The notes below the pieces were generated by a model that saw only the letters and a program-made list of their open reading frames with translations, did no database searches and was not told where the DNA came from. This document shows positions 8,891-16,949 of a DNA stretch of 64,000 bases, one piece after another. Within the stretch, counting starts at the first letter, position 1, and every line of letters starts with the position of its first letter. Source of the DNA: UBA4733 sp036734945 (GTDB lineage: Bacteria; Chloroflexota; UBA4733); the NCBI GenBank assembly GCA_036734945.1, contig DAIMXP010000009.1, positions 1 through 64,000 of the forward strand, in the 5' to 3' direction. The position numbers and the translations under genes are program-made.

Positions 8891-9601
8891 CTACTCGGCG
8901 ATCGGCCCCGCTGGCACCAGTCGCTTCGGGGAGGGCTCGTGCTCCCGCTCCGAGCGCTCTTGCCCAGCACGCTGTAGCAACGCTCGAACCTCCGCGTCGC
9001 TCGTCGGCGAGAAGTCCTCGTACCAGCGACCGACCCCGTAGAACGGCTCGGGGGTGATCAGGCAGACGGCCTCGTCCACTTCGGCGCGGATCCCGGCGCA
9101 GACGTCGGTGGCCGCCGTAGGCACGGCGACGACGATACGGGCCGGCCGCTGTTGCCGCAACGCGACAACGGCAGCGCGCATCGTTGCCCCCGTGGCCAGC
9201 CCGTCGTCCACCAGGATCACGATTCGTCCGTGTACCTCGGGCGCCGCCCTCCCATCCCGGTAGGCGCGTTCCCGGCGCTCCAGTTCCTCTTGCTCCTGGT
9301 GCGCCACACGGTCGATCACGGCAGCGGGAATGTCGAGGTCCCACACGACGTCCTCGTTCAGCACCCGTACCCCACCGCTGGCAATCGCTCCCATCGCCAA
9401 CTCTGTCTGCCCCGGCAGACCCAACTTGCGCACCAGGAAGACATCCAGCGGGACGTCCAACGTACGGGCCACCTCGTAGGCAACGGGGACGCCGCCGCGC
9501 GGCAAGGCCAGCACCAGCACATCAGACCGGCCGGCGTACGGCGCCAGTTGCTCGGCCAGCGCGCGCCCGGCCTCAGTTCGATCACGAAACACGCGGTCCA
9601 T
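8891..9601 (-). CDS. Phosphoribosyltransferase family protein
   Basis: 236-residue type I phosphoribosyltransferase-like protein. The PRPP-binding motif is VILVDDGLATGAT, with N-terminal motifs LALPRGGVPVAYEVA and LDVFLVRKLGLPGQTELAMGAIASGG typical of a widespread but poorly characterised bacterial subfamily. The ATG at 9601 begins MDRVFRDRTEAG. In-frame starts at 9610 and 9634 are possible, and none has a strong ribosome site. It is upstream of, and on the same strand as, the AAA ATPase, separated by about 150 bases. The substrate is unknown. Confidence 0.82.
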   Translation of the reverse strand: MDRVFRDRTEAGRALAEQLAPYAGRSDVLVLALPRGGVPVAYEVARTLDVPLDVFLVRKLGLPGQTELAMGAIASGGVRVLNEDVVWDLDIPAAVIDRVAHQEQEELERRERAYRDGRAAPEVHGRIVILVDDGLATGATMRAAVVALRQQRPARIVVAVPTAATDVCAGIRAEVDEAVCLITPEPFYGVGRWYEDFSPTSDAEVRALLQRAGQERSEREHEPSPKRLVPAGPIAE

Positions 9602-9665
9602 GGTTCCCATCCGCCGATCATTGTGCCAGGGCAACTCCGGTAGGTCACGATCGGAAGGCTAGCCT

Positions 9666-9781
9666 CAATACGGTTTCGTTAGTTAGTGCCGTGGCTGTTG
9701 CGAAAGATCGGTGCCGCGACTGCGGGCCCACGTAGTAGCCCCGCAGTCGCGGTGCTGTTCGGGCCTATCTAAACCGTATTG
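9666..9781. repeat. Palindromic element D
   Basis: A 116-bp unit bounded by the perfect 11-bp inverted repeat CAATACGGTTT (9666-9676 and 9771-9781). Its interior contains the strong stem CCGCGACTGCGGG with its complement. No target duplication is evident and nothing is coded. It fills the gap between the phosphoribosyltransferase and the membrane-protein gene. Confidence 0.65.
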
Positions 9782-9784
9782 GGT

Positions 9785-10087
9785 TTAGCTGCCTGCCGGC
9801 ATCTGGCGCAACTCCGGTACGGCGATCGCCTGCGGATGGCGGAAGTAGGTGATGAGCCAATCAATGACCACACCCACCAAAGCTGCGATCACGGCGGTAC
9901 CGACGTGGAAGGTCCCCATGAACTGCGGTCCCACCCCCACGAACGTTTCGCCGATGACCATCAGGATGAAGGGATAGGCCGCCACCCGCCACGGCAACTC
10001 GGGCAGCTTGCCGGGGAGCAGATCGTACCAGAACAGCCCCACGCCGTAAGCGAACGCCACCATGGTCAACCAGGTTACCACTGACAT
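9785..10087 (-). CDS. Small integral membrane protein
   Basis: 100-residue hydrophobic protein with three likely membrane segments (about residues 4-20, 33-50 and 62-80). The start ATG at 10087 is preceded by GGAGG. Its stop lies 3 bases from palindromic element D. No family was recognised and the role is unknown. Membrane segments are visible directly; everything else would be guesswork. Confidence 0.7.
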   Translation of the reverse strand: MSVVTWLTMVAFAYGVGLFWYDLLPGKLPELPWRVAAYPFILMVIGETFVGVGPQFMGTFHVGTAVIAALVGVVIDWLITYFRHPQAIAVPELRQMPAGS

Positions 10088-10272
10088 TGCCGCTACCTCC
10101 TTCGATGCAGCCCCCGCGCCGAGTCATGCCGTGCCGAGGCGTCCCGGCCACGCTGACTGCGGAGGAGGGCGCAGCATTTATTCTAGGACATTCGGCAGCT
10201 TGCCACATAGTGGCCAGCCCTCCGTTACTCCAAAGTTCTAACACAGTTCTAACACGCTTGGGGGTCAGGACA

Positions 10273-10563
10273 TCATTCCCGAGTTGTTTCTGGCCAGCGC
10301 TGAGATGTGTGGAGGACACGGTCAACCTCGATCTTGTCGCCATTGATCTCGTAGACGATCTTGTACGGGTATCGTGTCAGGATGCGCTCGCGCGTGCCGG
10401 GCACAACACCGGAACGGCCGATCAACGGGAAGAGTGTCAGACCGCTGATGGCGTCCAAGATCGATCGCACGAGCCGCGCGGCCGCCTCTGGATTGCGTTC
10501 GGCATAATAGGCGTGTGCCTGACGAATGTCGTTTCCGGCGGCCGGCGCAATGATGACCTCCAT
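10273..10563 (-). CDS. parE: RelE/ParE family toxin
   Basis: 96-residue protein of the ParE/RelE fold: MEVIIAPAAGNDIRQAHAYYAER at the start, then a Leu/Ile-rich helix, RERILTRYPYKIVYEI and a terminal VLHTSQRWP, all typical of the family. ParE-type members poison gyrase, whereas RelE-type members cut mRNA. The RYPYKIVYEI form favours ParE. It begins 6 bases after the antitoxin stop on the same strand, the classical antitoxin-first arrangement, and would be controlled by the promoter and operator at 10880-10930. The symbol is by family resemblance. Confidence 0.85.
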   Translation of the reverse strand: MEVIIAPAAGNDIRQAHAYYAERNPEAAARLVRSILDAISGLTLFPLIGRSGVVPGTRERILTRYPYKIVYEINGDKIEVDRVLHTSQRWPETTRE

Positions 10564-10569
10564 CGGGTG

Positions 10570-10857
10570 CTACGGCGCGCTACGCACTGTATCGCTGGCG
10601 GCCCCTTCCACCTCGTCCGGCAATATGCCCGTGGCGCGCAACTCGGCGCGCATAACGGCAAGAGAAATACCCAAACCAGCGCGATGCTGCCGCTGGCCCT
10701 CCTGCACCAGCGCGATCTCTCGAAGTTGCCGCTCACCGACGACGCGCAGCGCCTCGACCATCAGGTCATTGCGCGACCGGCCCGTGGCCGCGACGAGCGT
10801 GTCATAGACATCCCGAACGTCCTCCGGCAATCGTAAGCTCGTAGTTGTCGCTCCCAC
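10570..10857 (-). CDS. Ribbon-helix-helix antitoxin
   Basis: 95-residue protein with an N-terminal ribbon-helix-helix (TTTSLRLPEDVRDVYDTLVAATGRSRNDLMVEAL), the DNA-binding fold of CopG/ParD-type antitoxins, followed by a helical toxin-binding tail. GTG at 10857 follows GGAGGG. It is the first gene of a two-gene operon with the ParE-like toxin. The inverted repeat at 10880-10900 is the obvious autoregulatory operator. Confidence 0.85.
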   Translation of the reverse strand: MGATTTSLRLPEDVRDVYDTLVAATGRSRNDLMVEALRVVGERQLREIALVQEGQRQHRAGLGISLAVMRAELRATGILPDEVEGAASDTVRSAP

Positions 10858-10879
10858 TGTCCCTCCTTCGCCAACTCGC

Positions 10880-10930
10880 TGTACTAGCTTCTCTAGTACA
10901 CACTATGCCACGAGGCAGCGATGCCGTCAA
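10880..10930 (-). promoter_or_regulatory. Promoter and operator of the toxin-antitoxin operon
   Basis: On the minus strand a -35 TTGACG (10925-10930) and a -10 CATAGT (10902-10907) are separated by 17 bases. Directly downstream lies the perfect 8-bp inverted repeat TGTACTAG with a 5-base spacer (10880-10900), covering the expected transcription start. This is the layout expected for repression by the ribbon-helix-helix antitoxin. Confidence 0.75.
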
Positions 10931-10972
10931 CGGTGGCCAAGGCAATCGGTCCGGAATTGTAGAAGTACCTCT

Positions 10973-12574
10973 CTACAGCCGCACCACCTTGGCCCGGTGC
11001 AAATCAGGAACGGCCAGCAACTGGCGATGCACCTCCTCCGAAATCGGTTCGTCCACCGCCAACACCAGTAGCGCCTCGCCGCGCGCTTCCCGGCGGCCTA
11101 CCTGCATGAAGGAGATGTTGACGTCGGCCTGGCCCAGCAGCGTGCCGATCCGCCCGATCATGCCCGGCCGGTCGGTGTGGCGGCCGATGATCCAGTATCC
11201 GCCGTTGGGGCGCACATCGACGGTGTAGCCGTCGATCTGGACGACTTGGACATCCTGACCGACGAGGGTGCCGGCCACTTCCACCCCTTCGCCATCGGTA
11301 ATGGCTCGGACCGTGAGTAGCCCCACGTAGGGGCCAGGCGGCTCCGGCTCGCGGCGTTCCACTACCCGCAGGCCACGCTGGCGCGCGACCTCTCCGGCGT
11401 TGACCAGGGTCACACGGTGCGCGCTGATTGGTCCGAGCAGGCCGGCCAGGGTGGCCAACCGCAGTACCCCCGTTTCCTGCTCAGCCAGATCGCCGGCGTA
11501 GCGAATCTCCAGCGAGCGCAACTGGCCGTCGGCCAGCAACGTCACCAGGCGACCCAACACCTCTGCCACAGGGATGTAGGGACGGACCGCCGCTGCCGCT
11601 GCCCCGGAGATCGGCACGTTGACGGCGTAGCGCGGGGTTTCGCCCCGGAAGACCGCAGCTATCTGCTCGGCCACGTCGACGGCGACGCTGACCTGCGCTT
11701 CGGCCGTCGAGGCGCCGAGGTGCGGCGTGCTGAGGACCCGCGCTTCCTGGACGAGCGGGTTGTCGACCGCCGGCTCCTCGGCGAAGACGTCGATGGCTGC
11801 CCCGGCAATCGCCCCAGCCCGCAGGGCCGCCAGCAGGGCGGGTTCGTCGATGATGCCGCCCCTGGCACAGTTCACAATATAGGCCGATGGCTTCATGCCG
11901 GCCAATTGCTGTGCGCCGATCATGCCGCGAGTCACATCGTTCAGGACTGTGTGGATGGTGAGGAAGTCGGCCTCGCGCAACACCTCGTCCAGGTCGGTCA
12001 GGCGAGCACCAATCCGCTCGGCGGCCTCCGGTGACAGGAAGGGATCGTAGGCCAGGATGCGCATCTCGAAGGCTCGGGCGCGCTGCACGACCTCGGACGC
12101 CACACGCCCCAGTCCCAGCAAACCAAGCGTCTTGCCGCGCAACTCGGTGCCGACGAAGCGCGCGCGTTCCCACCGTCCGGCGCGCAGAGCGGCGTTGGCG
12201 GGGGCGATGTGGCGAGCGGCGGCCAGCAGCATCGCCATTGTGTGCTCCGCCGCTGCCACCGTGTTGCCCGTCGGCGCGTTGACGACGATCACGCCTTGCT
12301 TGGTCGCGGCGTCGACATCCACGTTATCAATGCCGACACCGGCACGGCCAATCACCTGCAGGTGCGTCCCCGCGGCAATGACGGCGGCCGTGACGCGACT
12401 CTCGCTACGCACGACCAACGCATCGTAGGGCGCAATCGCCGCACGCAGTTCCGCCTCAGACATGCCCGTGCGAATATCAACATCTGCGACCTGCCGCAAG
12501 AGTGTCAGACCCTCCGTGGCGATCTTGTCCGCCACCAGCACCCGCCGCGCCGGTGCAGTTGCCATCACTGCCAA
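10973..12574 (-). CDS. serA: D-3-phosphoglycerate dehydrogenase
   Basis: 533 residues, the usual length of the long SerA form. It catalyses NAD-dependent oxidation of 3-phosphoglycerate to 3-phosphohydroxypyruvate, the first step of serine synthesis. Visible parts are an N-terminal substrate domain (VLVADKIATEGLTLL), the nucleotide-binding motif GKTLGLLGLGRVASEV, the catalytic-loop region VDVFAEEP followed by HLGASTAEAQ, a middle ASB-like domain and a C-terminal ACT domain (NGGYWIIGRHTDRPGMIGRIG). TTG at 12574 is used with AGAGGTGG upstream, and GTG and ATG codons two and three positions later are alternatives. It appears to be a single-gene unit. Confidence 0.95.
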   Translation of the reverse strand: MAVMATAPARRVLVADKIATEGLTLLRQVADVDIRTGMSEAELRAAIAPYDALVVRSESRVTAAVIAAGTHLQVIGRAGVGIDNVDVDAATKQGVIVVNAPTGNTVAAAEHTMAMLLAAARHIAPANAALRAGRWERARFVGTELRGKTLGLLGLGRVASEVVQRARAFEMRILAYDPFLSPEAAERIGARLTDLDEVLREADFLTIHTVLNDVTRGMIGAQQLAGMKPSAYIVNCARGGIIDEPALLAALRAGAIAGAAIDVFAEEPAVDNPLVQEARVLSTPHLGASTAEAQVSVAVDVAEQIAAVFRGETPRYAVNVPISGAAAAAVRPYIPVAEVLGRLVTLLADGQLRSLEIRYAGDLAEQETGVLRLATLAGLLGPISAHRVTLVNAGEVARQRGLRVVERREPEPPGPYVGLLTVRAITDGEGVEVAGTLVGQDVQVVQIDGYTVDVRPNGGYWIIGRHTDRPGMIGRIGTLLGQADVNISFMQVGRREARGEALLVLAVDEPISEEVHRQLLAVPDLHRAKVVRL

Positions 12575-12605
12575 GGGATTACCACCTCTCCATCATCCAT
12601 GCTCG

Positions 12606-13178
12606 TCATTGTCCGGTGGCCGTTCCTAACCGGTGCGGCGAAAAGAGCACCGCTGCCTCCGCCAGGCGGTCCGGTGTACCGGTTGGCAGGCCCGGGCAAT
12701 GGTCATCTTGTAGACGCAACACCTGACCTCCTTCTACCTGCCAGATGCCGAGCAGGTGTTGCGTTATCGGGTCAGCCGCCGCGACATAATAGGCGTGGCT
12801 GTCGGCCTCACTGCGGCGAGCTGTCCAGTCCGCCCCCACAAAGGCAGGCTGCGCCTGGATACTGCTCTGGGCAGGAGCACATGCAGATGTCTGTACCAGA
12901 TTCGTTGCAGCATCAAGTAGCGGCTGATCCGGGGCAGGCGTTGCCGCTTCGACCGCCTGGGTAGCGATGGCTCCGAGGTCTCTATTGGCAAGGATAACCA
13001 GAGCGACATTGGCGCCGGCCCAGAGCAACAGGGGCAGGAGTATGGCCAGCAACAAGGGAACATACCAAAAACGCAGTTTCCGCCGCGCCCTGCGAGGTTG
13101 TGTACCTGGGAGCCGCCGATGCGCCGATCGTGCTGATGGTGTTGCGGCTGCCCGCGGTCGAACCGGCGTCCGTGCCAT
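12606..13178 (-). CDS. Hypothetical membrane-anchored protein
   Basis: 190 residues. The first 35 are Arg/Pro-rich and likely cytoplasmic. One strong membrane segment follows (FWYVPLLLAILLPLLLWAGA, about 37-56), then an external domain of about 130 residues with two cysteines (TSACAPAQ and DDHCPG) that could pair. No family was recognised. It lies just upstream of serA on the same strand, with only about 30 bases between, so co-transcription is possible. Confidence 0.65.
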   Translation of the reverse strand: MARTPVRPRAAATPSARSAHRRLPGTQPRRARRKLRFWYVPLLLAILLPLLLWAGANVALVILANRDLGAIATQAVEAATPAPDQPLLDAATNLVQTSACAPAQSSIQAQPAFVGADWTARRSEADSHAYYVAAADPITQHLLGIWQVEGGQVLRLQDDHCPGLPTGTPDRLAEAAVLFSPHRLGTATGQ

Positions 13179-13272
13179 CCGCTCCTCGTCGACAATTCGT
13201 CACGGCGCCGCTCCGCCGCATGCACACCGCGTCATAGTATGCCACGTTCACGCACGCGCCTTCGCAGTGACA

Positions 13273-13507
13273 CAAATTGCTGGGTGTACCCCATAGTATT
13301 GCGCGTCCTGCTTGCTAACGGCGTCTCCGCCGCGCCCGGCGACTGAAGTCGCGGGCTACAGTAAGCAACCACCCACTGCGGTGGGTACCCGCCTTCGGCG
13401 GCTCCGGTAGTCCGCGTAGGCGGACTTCGCTTCGAATAGCCCGCGACTTCAGTCGCCGGGAGGCCCCAAGCATCCAGCGCAAAACTTTGGGGGACACCCC
13501 AAATTGC
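13273..13507. mobile_element. MITE-like element C: 219 bp with terminal inverted repeats and 8-bp direct repeats
   Basis: The direct repeat CAAATTGC lies at 13273-13280 and 13500-13507. The left end reads GGGTGTACCCCATAGTATTG, and the reverse complement of the right end reads GGGTGTCCCCCAAAGTTTTG, both followed by CGC. The interior carries the strong stem CCCGGCGACTGAAGTCGCGG with its complement, plus shorter stems. There is no gene inside. The terminal core CAAAGTTTTGCG is shared with elements A and B. Confidence 0.7.
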
Positions 13508-13814
13508 ACCCCAACTTGCCAGGTTGCGCAGCGCGTGATAGCGTATATATAAGCGCTCGCATTCCACGCTGAGCGCCCCATCCCGGCGGTCGCCCTTCCG
13601 GGCGGTCCCGCAACACGGAGGGTGCCTATCGACTGGCGACGCGACCTCCAGGGGAGGAGACCGGGCCGGCCGTCGACGTCGCCCCGAGCAAAGAGCGGCT
13701 TTTGCCGAAAAGTTCTGTTTTTGCCGGCGTGTGCTTCCCTGATCGACTGATCAGGCGCACTGCCTTCGTTGCCGGTGTCTTACCGGCATGTACATAAAGG
13801 AGCGTCCGCCCACT
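13508..13814 (+). promoter_or_regulatory. Intergenic region upstream of the ABC ATPase gene
   Basis: No gene is seen here. An AT-rich TATATA at 13546-13551 with a weak TTGCGC 16 bases upstream is a possible promoter. A short hairpin, GCCGGT and its complement around GTCTT, ends just before the ribosome binding site AAAGGAG, 12 bases from the ATG at 13815. Evidence for regulation is thin. Confidence 0.3.
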
Positions 13815-14915
13815 ATGGCAAGTCTCACCCTCGATCATGTCTCCAAGCGCTTCGGCGAAGTCGTCGCCATCAACGATATCACCATTGCCGTCAAGGACAA
13901 GGAGTTTCTGGTCCTTGTCGGCCCCTCCGGCTGCGGCAAGTCCACCGCCCTGCGCATGATCGCCGGGCTGGAGGAACTCTCCGACGGCAACATCTACATC
14001 GGCGACCGCCTCGTCAACGACGTTGCCCCGAAGGATCGCGACATCGCGATGGTGTTCCAGTCCTATGCGCTCTACCCGCACATGAGCGTCTACGACAACC
14101 TGGCCTTCGGCCTCAAGCTACGCAAGACGCCGCGCAAGGAGATTGAGCAGCGCGTCAACCAGGCAGCCGAAATCCTGGGTATCCGCGAACTGCTGCAGCG
14201 CAAGCCGAAGCAGCTCTCCGGCGGCCAGCGCCAGCGTGTCGCCCTTGGCCGCGCCATCGTCCGTGAGCCACAGGTCTTCCTCATGGACGAGCCCCTGTCT
14301 AACCTCGATGCCAAGCTGCGCGTGCAGACGCGCGCCGAGTTGATCAAGCTGCACCAGCGCCTGCAAACGACCGTCATCTACGTCACACACGACCAGATCG
14401 AGGCGATGACGATGGGCAGTCGCATCGCCGTGCTGCGGGACGGCGTGCTGCAGCAACTGGATACGCCGCAGACCGTCTACGATCATCCCTCCAACATGTT
14501 CGTAGCCGGCTTCATCGGCAGCCCGGCGATGAACTTCTTCCCGGCGGAGCTCACGACGACCGAGGGGCAAATGTCCGTGGATACCGGCGCCTTCCAGATG
14601 AATGTGCCCACGCAGTTTGGCCCCAAGCTGAAGACCTTCGGTAAGAACTCGGTGATCCTGGGCATCCGACCCGAAGACATGTACGACCGCAACTGGGCGC
14701 CGAACCTGCCGGAGCTCAGCCCCGCCCGCATGAAGGTGGACGTGGTCGAACACCTGGGCAACGAAATCTTCGCCTACCTGCTGGCGGGCAACCACACGCC
14801 GACCGCGCGCCTCGACTCCCGAACCGACGTAAACGCCGGGGACAACATCGACCTGGTGCTGGATGCTTCGCGCATTCACGCCTTCGATCCGTCGTCGCAG
14901 GAGGCCTTGTTCTAG
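13815..14915 (+). CDS. Sugar-type ABC transporter ATP-binding protein (UgpC/MsmK/MalK-like)
   Basis: 366-residue ATPase of carbohydrate importers. Walker A is GPSGCGKST, the signature is LSGGQRQRVALGRA, Walker B is VFLMDEPLSNLDAKLR, the switch region is VIYVTHDQIEAMTMG, and a C-terminal TOBE/OB region binds regulators in this family. The start is ATG at 13815. An in-frame ATG at 13788 would place the ribosome site inside the gene. No permease or binding-protein genes adjoin it. In several bacteria one such ATPase serves many sugar importers, which would explain the isolated location (inference). The solute-binding protein at 36053 could be a distant partner. Confidence 0.92.
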   Translation: MASLTLDHVSKRFGEVVAINDITIAVKDKEFLVLVGPSGCGKSTALRMIAGLEELSDGNIYIGDRLVNDVAPKDRDIAMVFQSYALYPHMSVYDNLAFGLKLRKTPRKEIEQRVNQAAEILGIRELLQRKPKQLSGGQRQRVALGRAIVREPQVFLMDEPLSNLDAKLRVQTRAELIKLHQRLQTTVIYVTHDQIEAMTMGSRIAVLRDGVLQQLDTPQTVYDHPSNMFVAGFIGSPAMNFFPAELTTTEGQMSVDTGAFQMNVPTQFGPKLKTFGKNSVILGIRPEDMYDRNWAPNLPELSPARMKVDVVEHLGNEIFAYLLAGNHTPTARLDSRTDVNAGDNIDLVLDASRIHAFDPSSQEALF

Positions 14916-14942
14916 GCTCCGCCCGACTGAAAGGAGCATGCA

Positions 14943-15368
14943 ATGCGTAAGAGTCCATGGTGGCTGCGCTGGGTGATCGGCCTGGTCGTCATCGCCGCGC
15001 TGATTGGCCTGGCGACCCACGCGGCGATCGCCGCCGTGCAAGAGCCGTTCATGGTGCAGTCCCAGTCTCAGGAGAGCGACGGTTGGCACTTCGCGCTCAT
15101 TGTGGTACAGCGTGACCCCACGTCGGCCGACATTGAGGTGCTGATCAAGACGTTTGCCAGTACCCATTTGGAACGGCCGATCATCGCTGAGGTCTACACC
15201 GACGGCAACGCCGCCACTTCCTTTGAGGGCGGCGGACCGGCGGACACAAGCGCCACCGCCGCCCAGCACGTCGGCGAGTTCAAGCGGCCACAGTCCGGCG
15301 CCGGCAGCGGCTGGGCCGATGCCAAAGGATCGCAGGACGCCGCTAAGGTGACTTTTCAGGCGCCCTAG
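14943..15368 (+). CDS. Hypothetical secreted or membrane-anchored protein
   Basis: 141 residues. An N-terminal hydrophobic segment (WVIGLVVIAALIGLATHAAI, after MRKSPWWLR) acts as a signal or anchor, followed by a soluble domain with no recognised family. ATG at 14943 follows GAAAGGAG, 27 bases after the ABC ATPase, and a strong terminator follows at 15391. It is therefore probably the last gene of that short operon. Function unknown. Confidence 0.7.
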   Translation: MRKSPWWLRWVIGLVVIAALIGLATHAAIAAVQEPFMVQSQSQESDGWHFALIVVQRDPTSADIEVLIKTFASTHLERPIIAEVYTDGNAATSFEGGGPADTSATAAQHVGEFKRPQSGAGSGWADAKGSQDAAKVTFQAP

Positions 15369-15390
15369 GCGCCGAGGCGCCCCATTGATT

Positions 15391-15433
15391 GGGCGCCGGC
15401 CTCCCGTGCGGGAGGCCGGCGCCCTTCTTTTTT
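15391..15433 (+). terminator. Rho-independent terminator
   Basis: A perfect 15-bp GC-rich stem (15391-15405 with 15410-15424) and a GTGC loop are followed by TTCTTTTTT. It ends the ABC ATPase and hypothetical-protein transcript just before the next promoter. Confidence 0.9.
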
Positions 15434-15444
15434 GCCTTGGCCTA

Positions 15445-15473
15445 TTGACAATAGCTCTCAAATAGTTTATCTT
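15445..15473 (+). promoter_or_regulatory. Sigma-70-type promoter of the DUF2089/DUF4097 operon
   Basis: TTGACA at 15445-15450 and TATCTT at 15468-15473 are separated by 17 bases, in AT-rich sequence unlike its surroundings and 40 bases upstream of the DUF2089 gene. Confidence 0.75.
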
Positions 15474-15513
15474 GTGAATATCAGAATCAAGATCATCCAA
15501 AAGAGGAGTACAC

Positions 15514-15882
15514 ATGGTACACGAAGTCCTAGGGCGGTGCCCCGCCTGTGGCGAGGCGATGGAGGTTACCAGGCTCCATTGCCCGAGTTGCCGGACCAGC
15601 GTGGAAGGTCGGTTCGTGCTGGACCGTTTTGCCCGCCTGAACCGGGAGCAGATGCAGTTCCTGGAAGCCTTCTTGCGGGCCCGTGGCGTGATCAAAGATG
15701 TCGAGGAGGCGCTCGGTATCTCCTACCCAACGGTACGCAGCCGGTTGGACGAGTTGCTGCGGACGCTGGATCTCGGCGACGACCGGGAGCGCGAGCGGCG
15801 GCGCGTCATCCTGGCCGACCTCAGCGACGGCAAGATCAGCTCGGAGCAGGCAATGTCAATGCTTGCTGGGTTGAAGGGATAG
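15514..15882 (+). CDS. DUF2089 family protein (zinc ribbon plus helix-turn-helix-like)
   Basis: 122 residues. The N-terminus has two Cys pairs (CPACGEAM, CPSCRTSV) forming a likely zinc ribbon. Next comes a helical segment (FVLDRFARLNREQMQFLEAFLRARG) and a recognition-helix-like stretch (VEEALGISYPTVRSRLDELL) that looks DNA-binding. It ends with ILADLSDGKISSEQAMSML, a short motif also found at the C-termini of the next two proteins. DUF2089 genes often sit next to DUF4097 (YvlB-like) genes, as here. It probably regulates the operon (inference). The ATG follows AGAGGAG. Confidence 0.85.
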   Translation: MVHEVLGRCPACGEAMEVTRLHCPSCRTSVEGRFVLDRFARLNREQMQFLEAFLRARGVIKDVEEALGISYPTVRSRLDELLRTLDLGDDRERERRRVILADLSDGKISSEQAMSMLAGLKG

Positions 15883-15893
15883 GAGAAGGAGCG

Positions 15894-16949
15894 ATGGCAC
15901 AGGAACGAGTCACCGGACGCCTGATCGAACGCAGCTACGATGTCGGCGCGACGGCCGAGCTGCATATCAACAACGTGCGTGGCGCCGTGCGCGTCACCGG
16001 TACGGAGACGAACACGATTCGCCTGAAAATTGAAGTGGACCCGGATCACCAGATCTCCGATGAAGATGTTGAGCGCCTGCCCCTGGAATTGAACCAGGAG
16101 GGCAACCGCGTCAACGTCAAGGTCCTCTCGGACACCGCTATCATGGGCTGGTTCGAGCGCCGGTCGGGACCGCCTGCAGTGCGCATCAGCGTGGAGGCGC
16201 CCATGCGCACGCTCACCAACATCTCCTGCGTCTCCGCCGACGTGTCACTGGCCGGGCTCAGCGGCACGCAGTCTGCCAACACGGTTTCCGGGAAGATCGC
16301 AGCGACGGACATCGCCGGCGACCTCCGGCTGAACACCGTTTCCGGGGACGCCCTGATCGCCCGCAACAGCGGTGCGGTGCGCTGGAACAGCGTTTCCGGC
16401 GCCCTGATCGTGCGCGAGGGTGAGACCACCGGCATCACCGCCAACAGCGTCAGCGGCAGCACCGAAGCCACGCTAGACGGCCACTTGAGCGAAGGCGTGC
16501 AGGTGCAGACGGTCAGCGGCAACCTGCGTCTGACCGTTCCGCTCACGTTCGGCTGCGATGCGTTGCTGAGTAGCATGAGTGGCAGTGTGACGTGCAGTTT
16601 GCCGGCGCAGGTGCTGGAGAGCAAGCGCGGCCGCTGGCACGCCACCGTCAATGGCGGCGGCCCGAAGGTGCGCCTCTCGTCGATGAGCGGCTCGCTCCTG
16701 CTCCAAACGAGCGGTGGCGACAGCGCCGGCGCAGAGACCTTCCGGCCCGGACAGGGCGCAACGCCAGGTGGACTGTATGGACCACCGCCCAGCAACCGGT
16801 CGGACCAGGAGCAACCGACATCGCCGCCGGCGGACGAGCGGCTGCGCATCCTGCGCCAGGTGGAGCGCAAAGAGATCAGTATCGAGGAAGGGCTGTCTCG
16901 CCTCGATGCCATGCGCCGGCAAGCGCCAGGAACGGAAGGTGTCAACTAA
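15894..16949 (+). CDS. DUF4097-type beta-repeat protein with C-terminal short helical motif
   Basis: 351 residues, starting at ATG 15894 after GAAGGAG. The body (about 20-270) consists of short beta-strand repeats rich in T-V-S-G, G-D-L-R-L and N-S-V-S-G units, as in the DUF4097 adhesin-like family predicted to form a beta-helix. A Pro/Gly-rich linker leads to RLRILRQVERKEISIEEGLSRL, close to the tail of the next protein and related to the DUF2089 tail. There is no signal peptide, so it is probably cytoplasmic or membrane-associated. It lies 11 bases after the DUF2089 gene, and its stop overlaps the next start (TAATG). Confidence 0.82.
   Translation: MAQERVTGRLIERSYDVGATAELHINNVRGAVRVTGTETNTIRLKIEVDPDHQISDEDVERLPLELNQEGNRVNVKVLSDTAIMGWFERRSGPPAVRISVEAPMRTLTNISCVSADVSLAGLSGTQSANTVSGKIAATDIAGDLRLNTVSGDALIARNSGAVRWNSVSGALIVREGETTGITANSVSGSTEATLDGHLSEGVQVQTVSGNLRLTVPLTFGCDALLSSMSGSVTCSLPAQVLESKRGRWHATVNGGGPKVRLSSMSGSLLLQTSGGDSAGAETFRPGQGATPGGLYGPPPSNRSDQEQPTSPPADERLRILRQVERKEISIEEGLSRLDAMRRQAPGTEGVN

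Noticed and set aside
7269..9601. Phosphoribosyltransferase plus AAA ATPase as a retron-like or other defence pair
   Set aside because: No reverse transcriptase, ncRNA or nuclease is present, the two genes are 150 bases apart, and the phosphoribosyltransferase belongs to a common housekeeping-like subfamily.
11417..12034. Long open frame opposite serA
   Set aside because: It lies antisense to a well-conserved gene, with codon composition explained by the high GC content; similar shadow frames lie opposite most genes here.
15432..15893. N-terminal extension of the first DUF4097 protein across the DUF2089 gene
   Set aside because: The frame is open, but it overlaps a conserved gene in another frame, and the ATG at 15894 has its own ribosome site.
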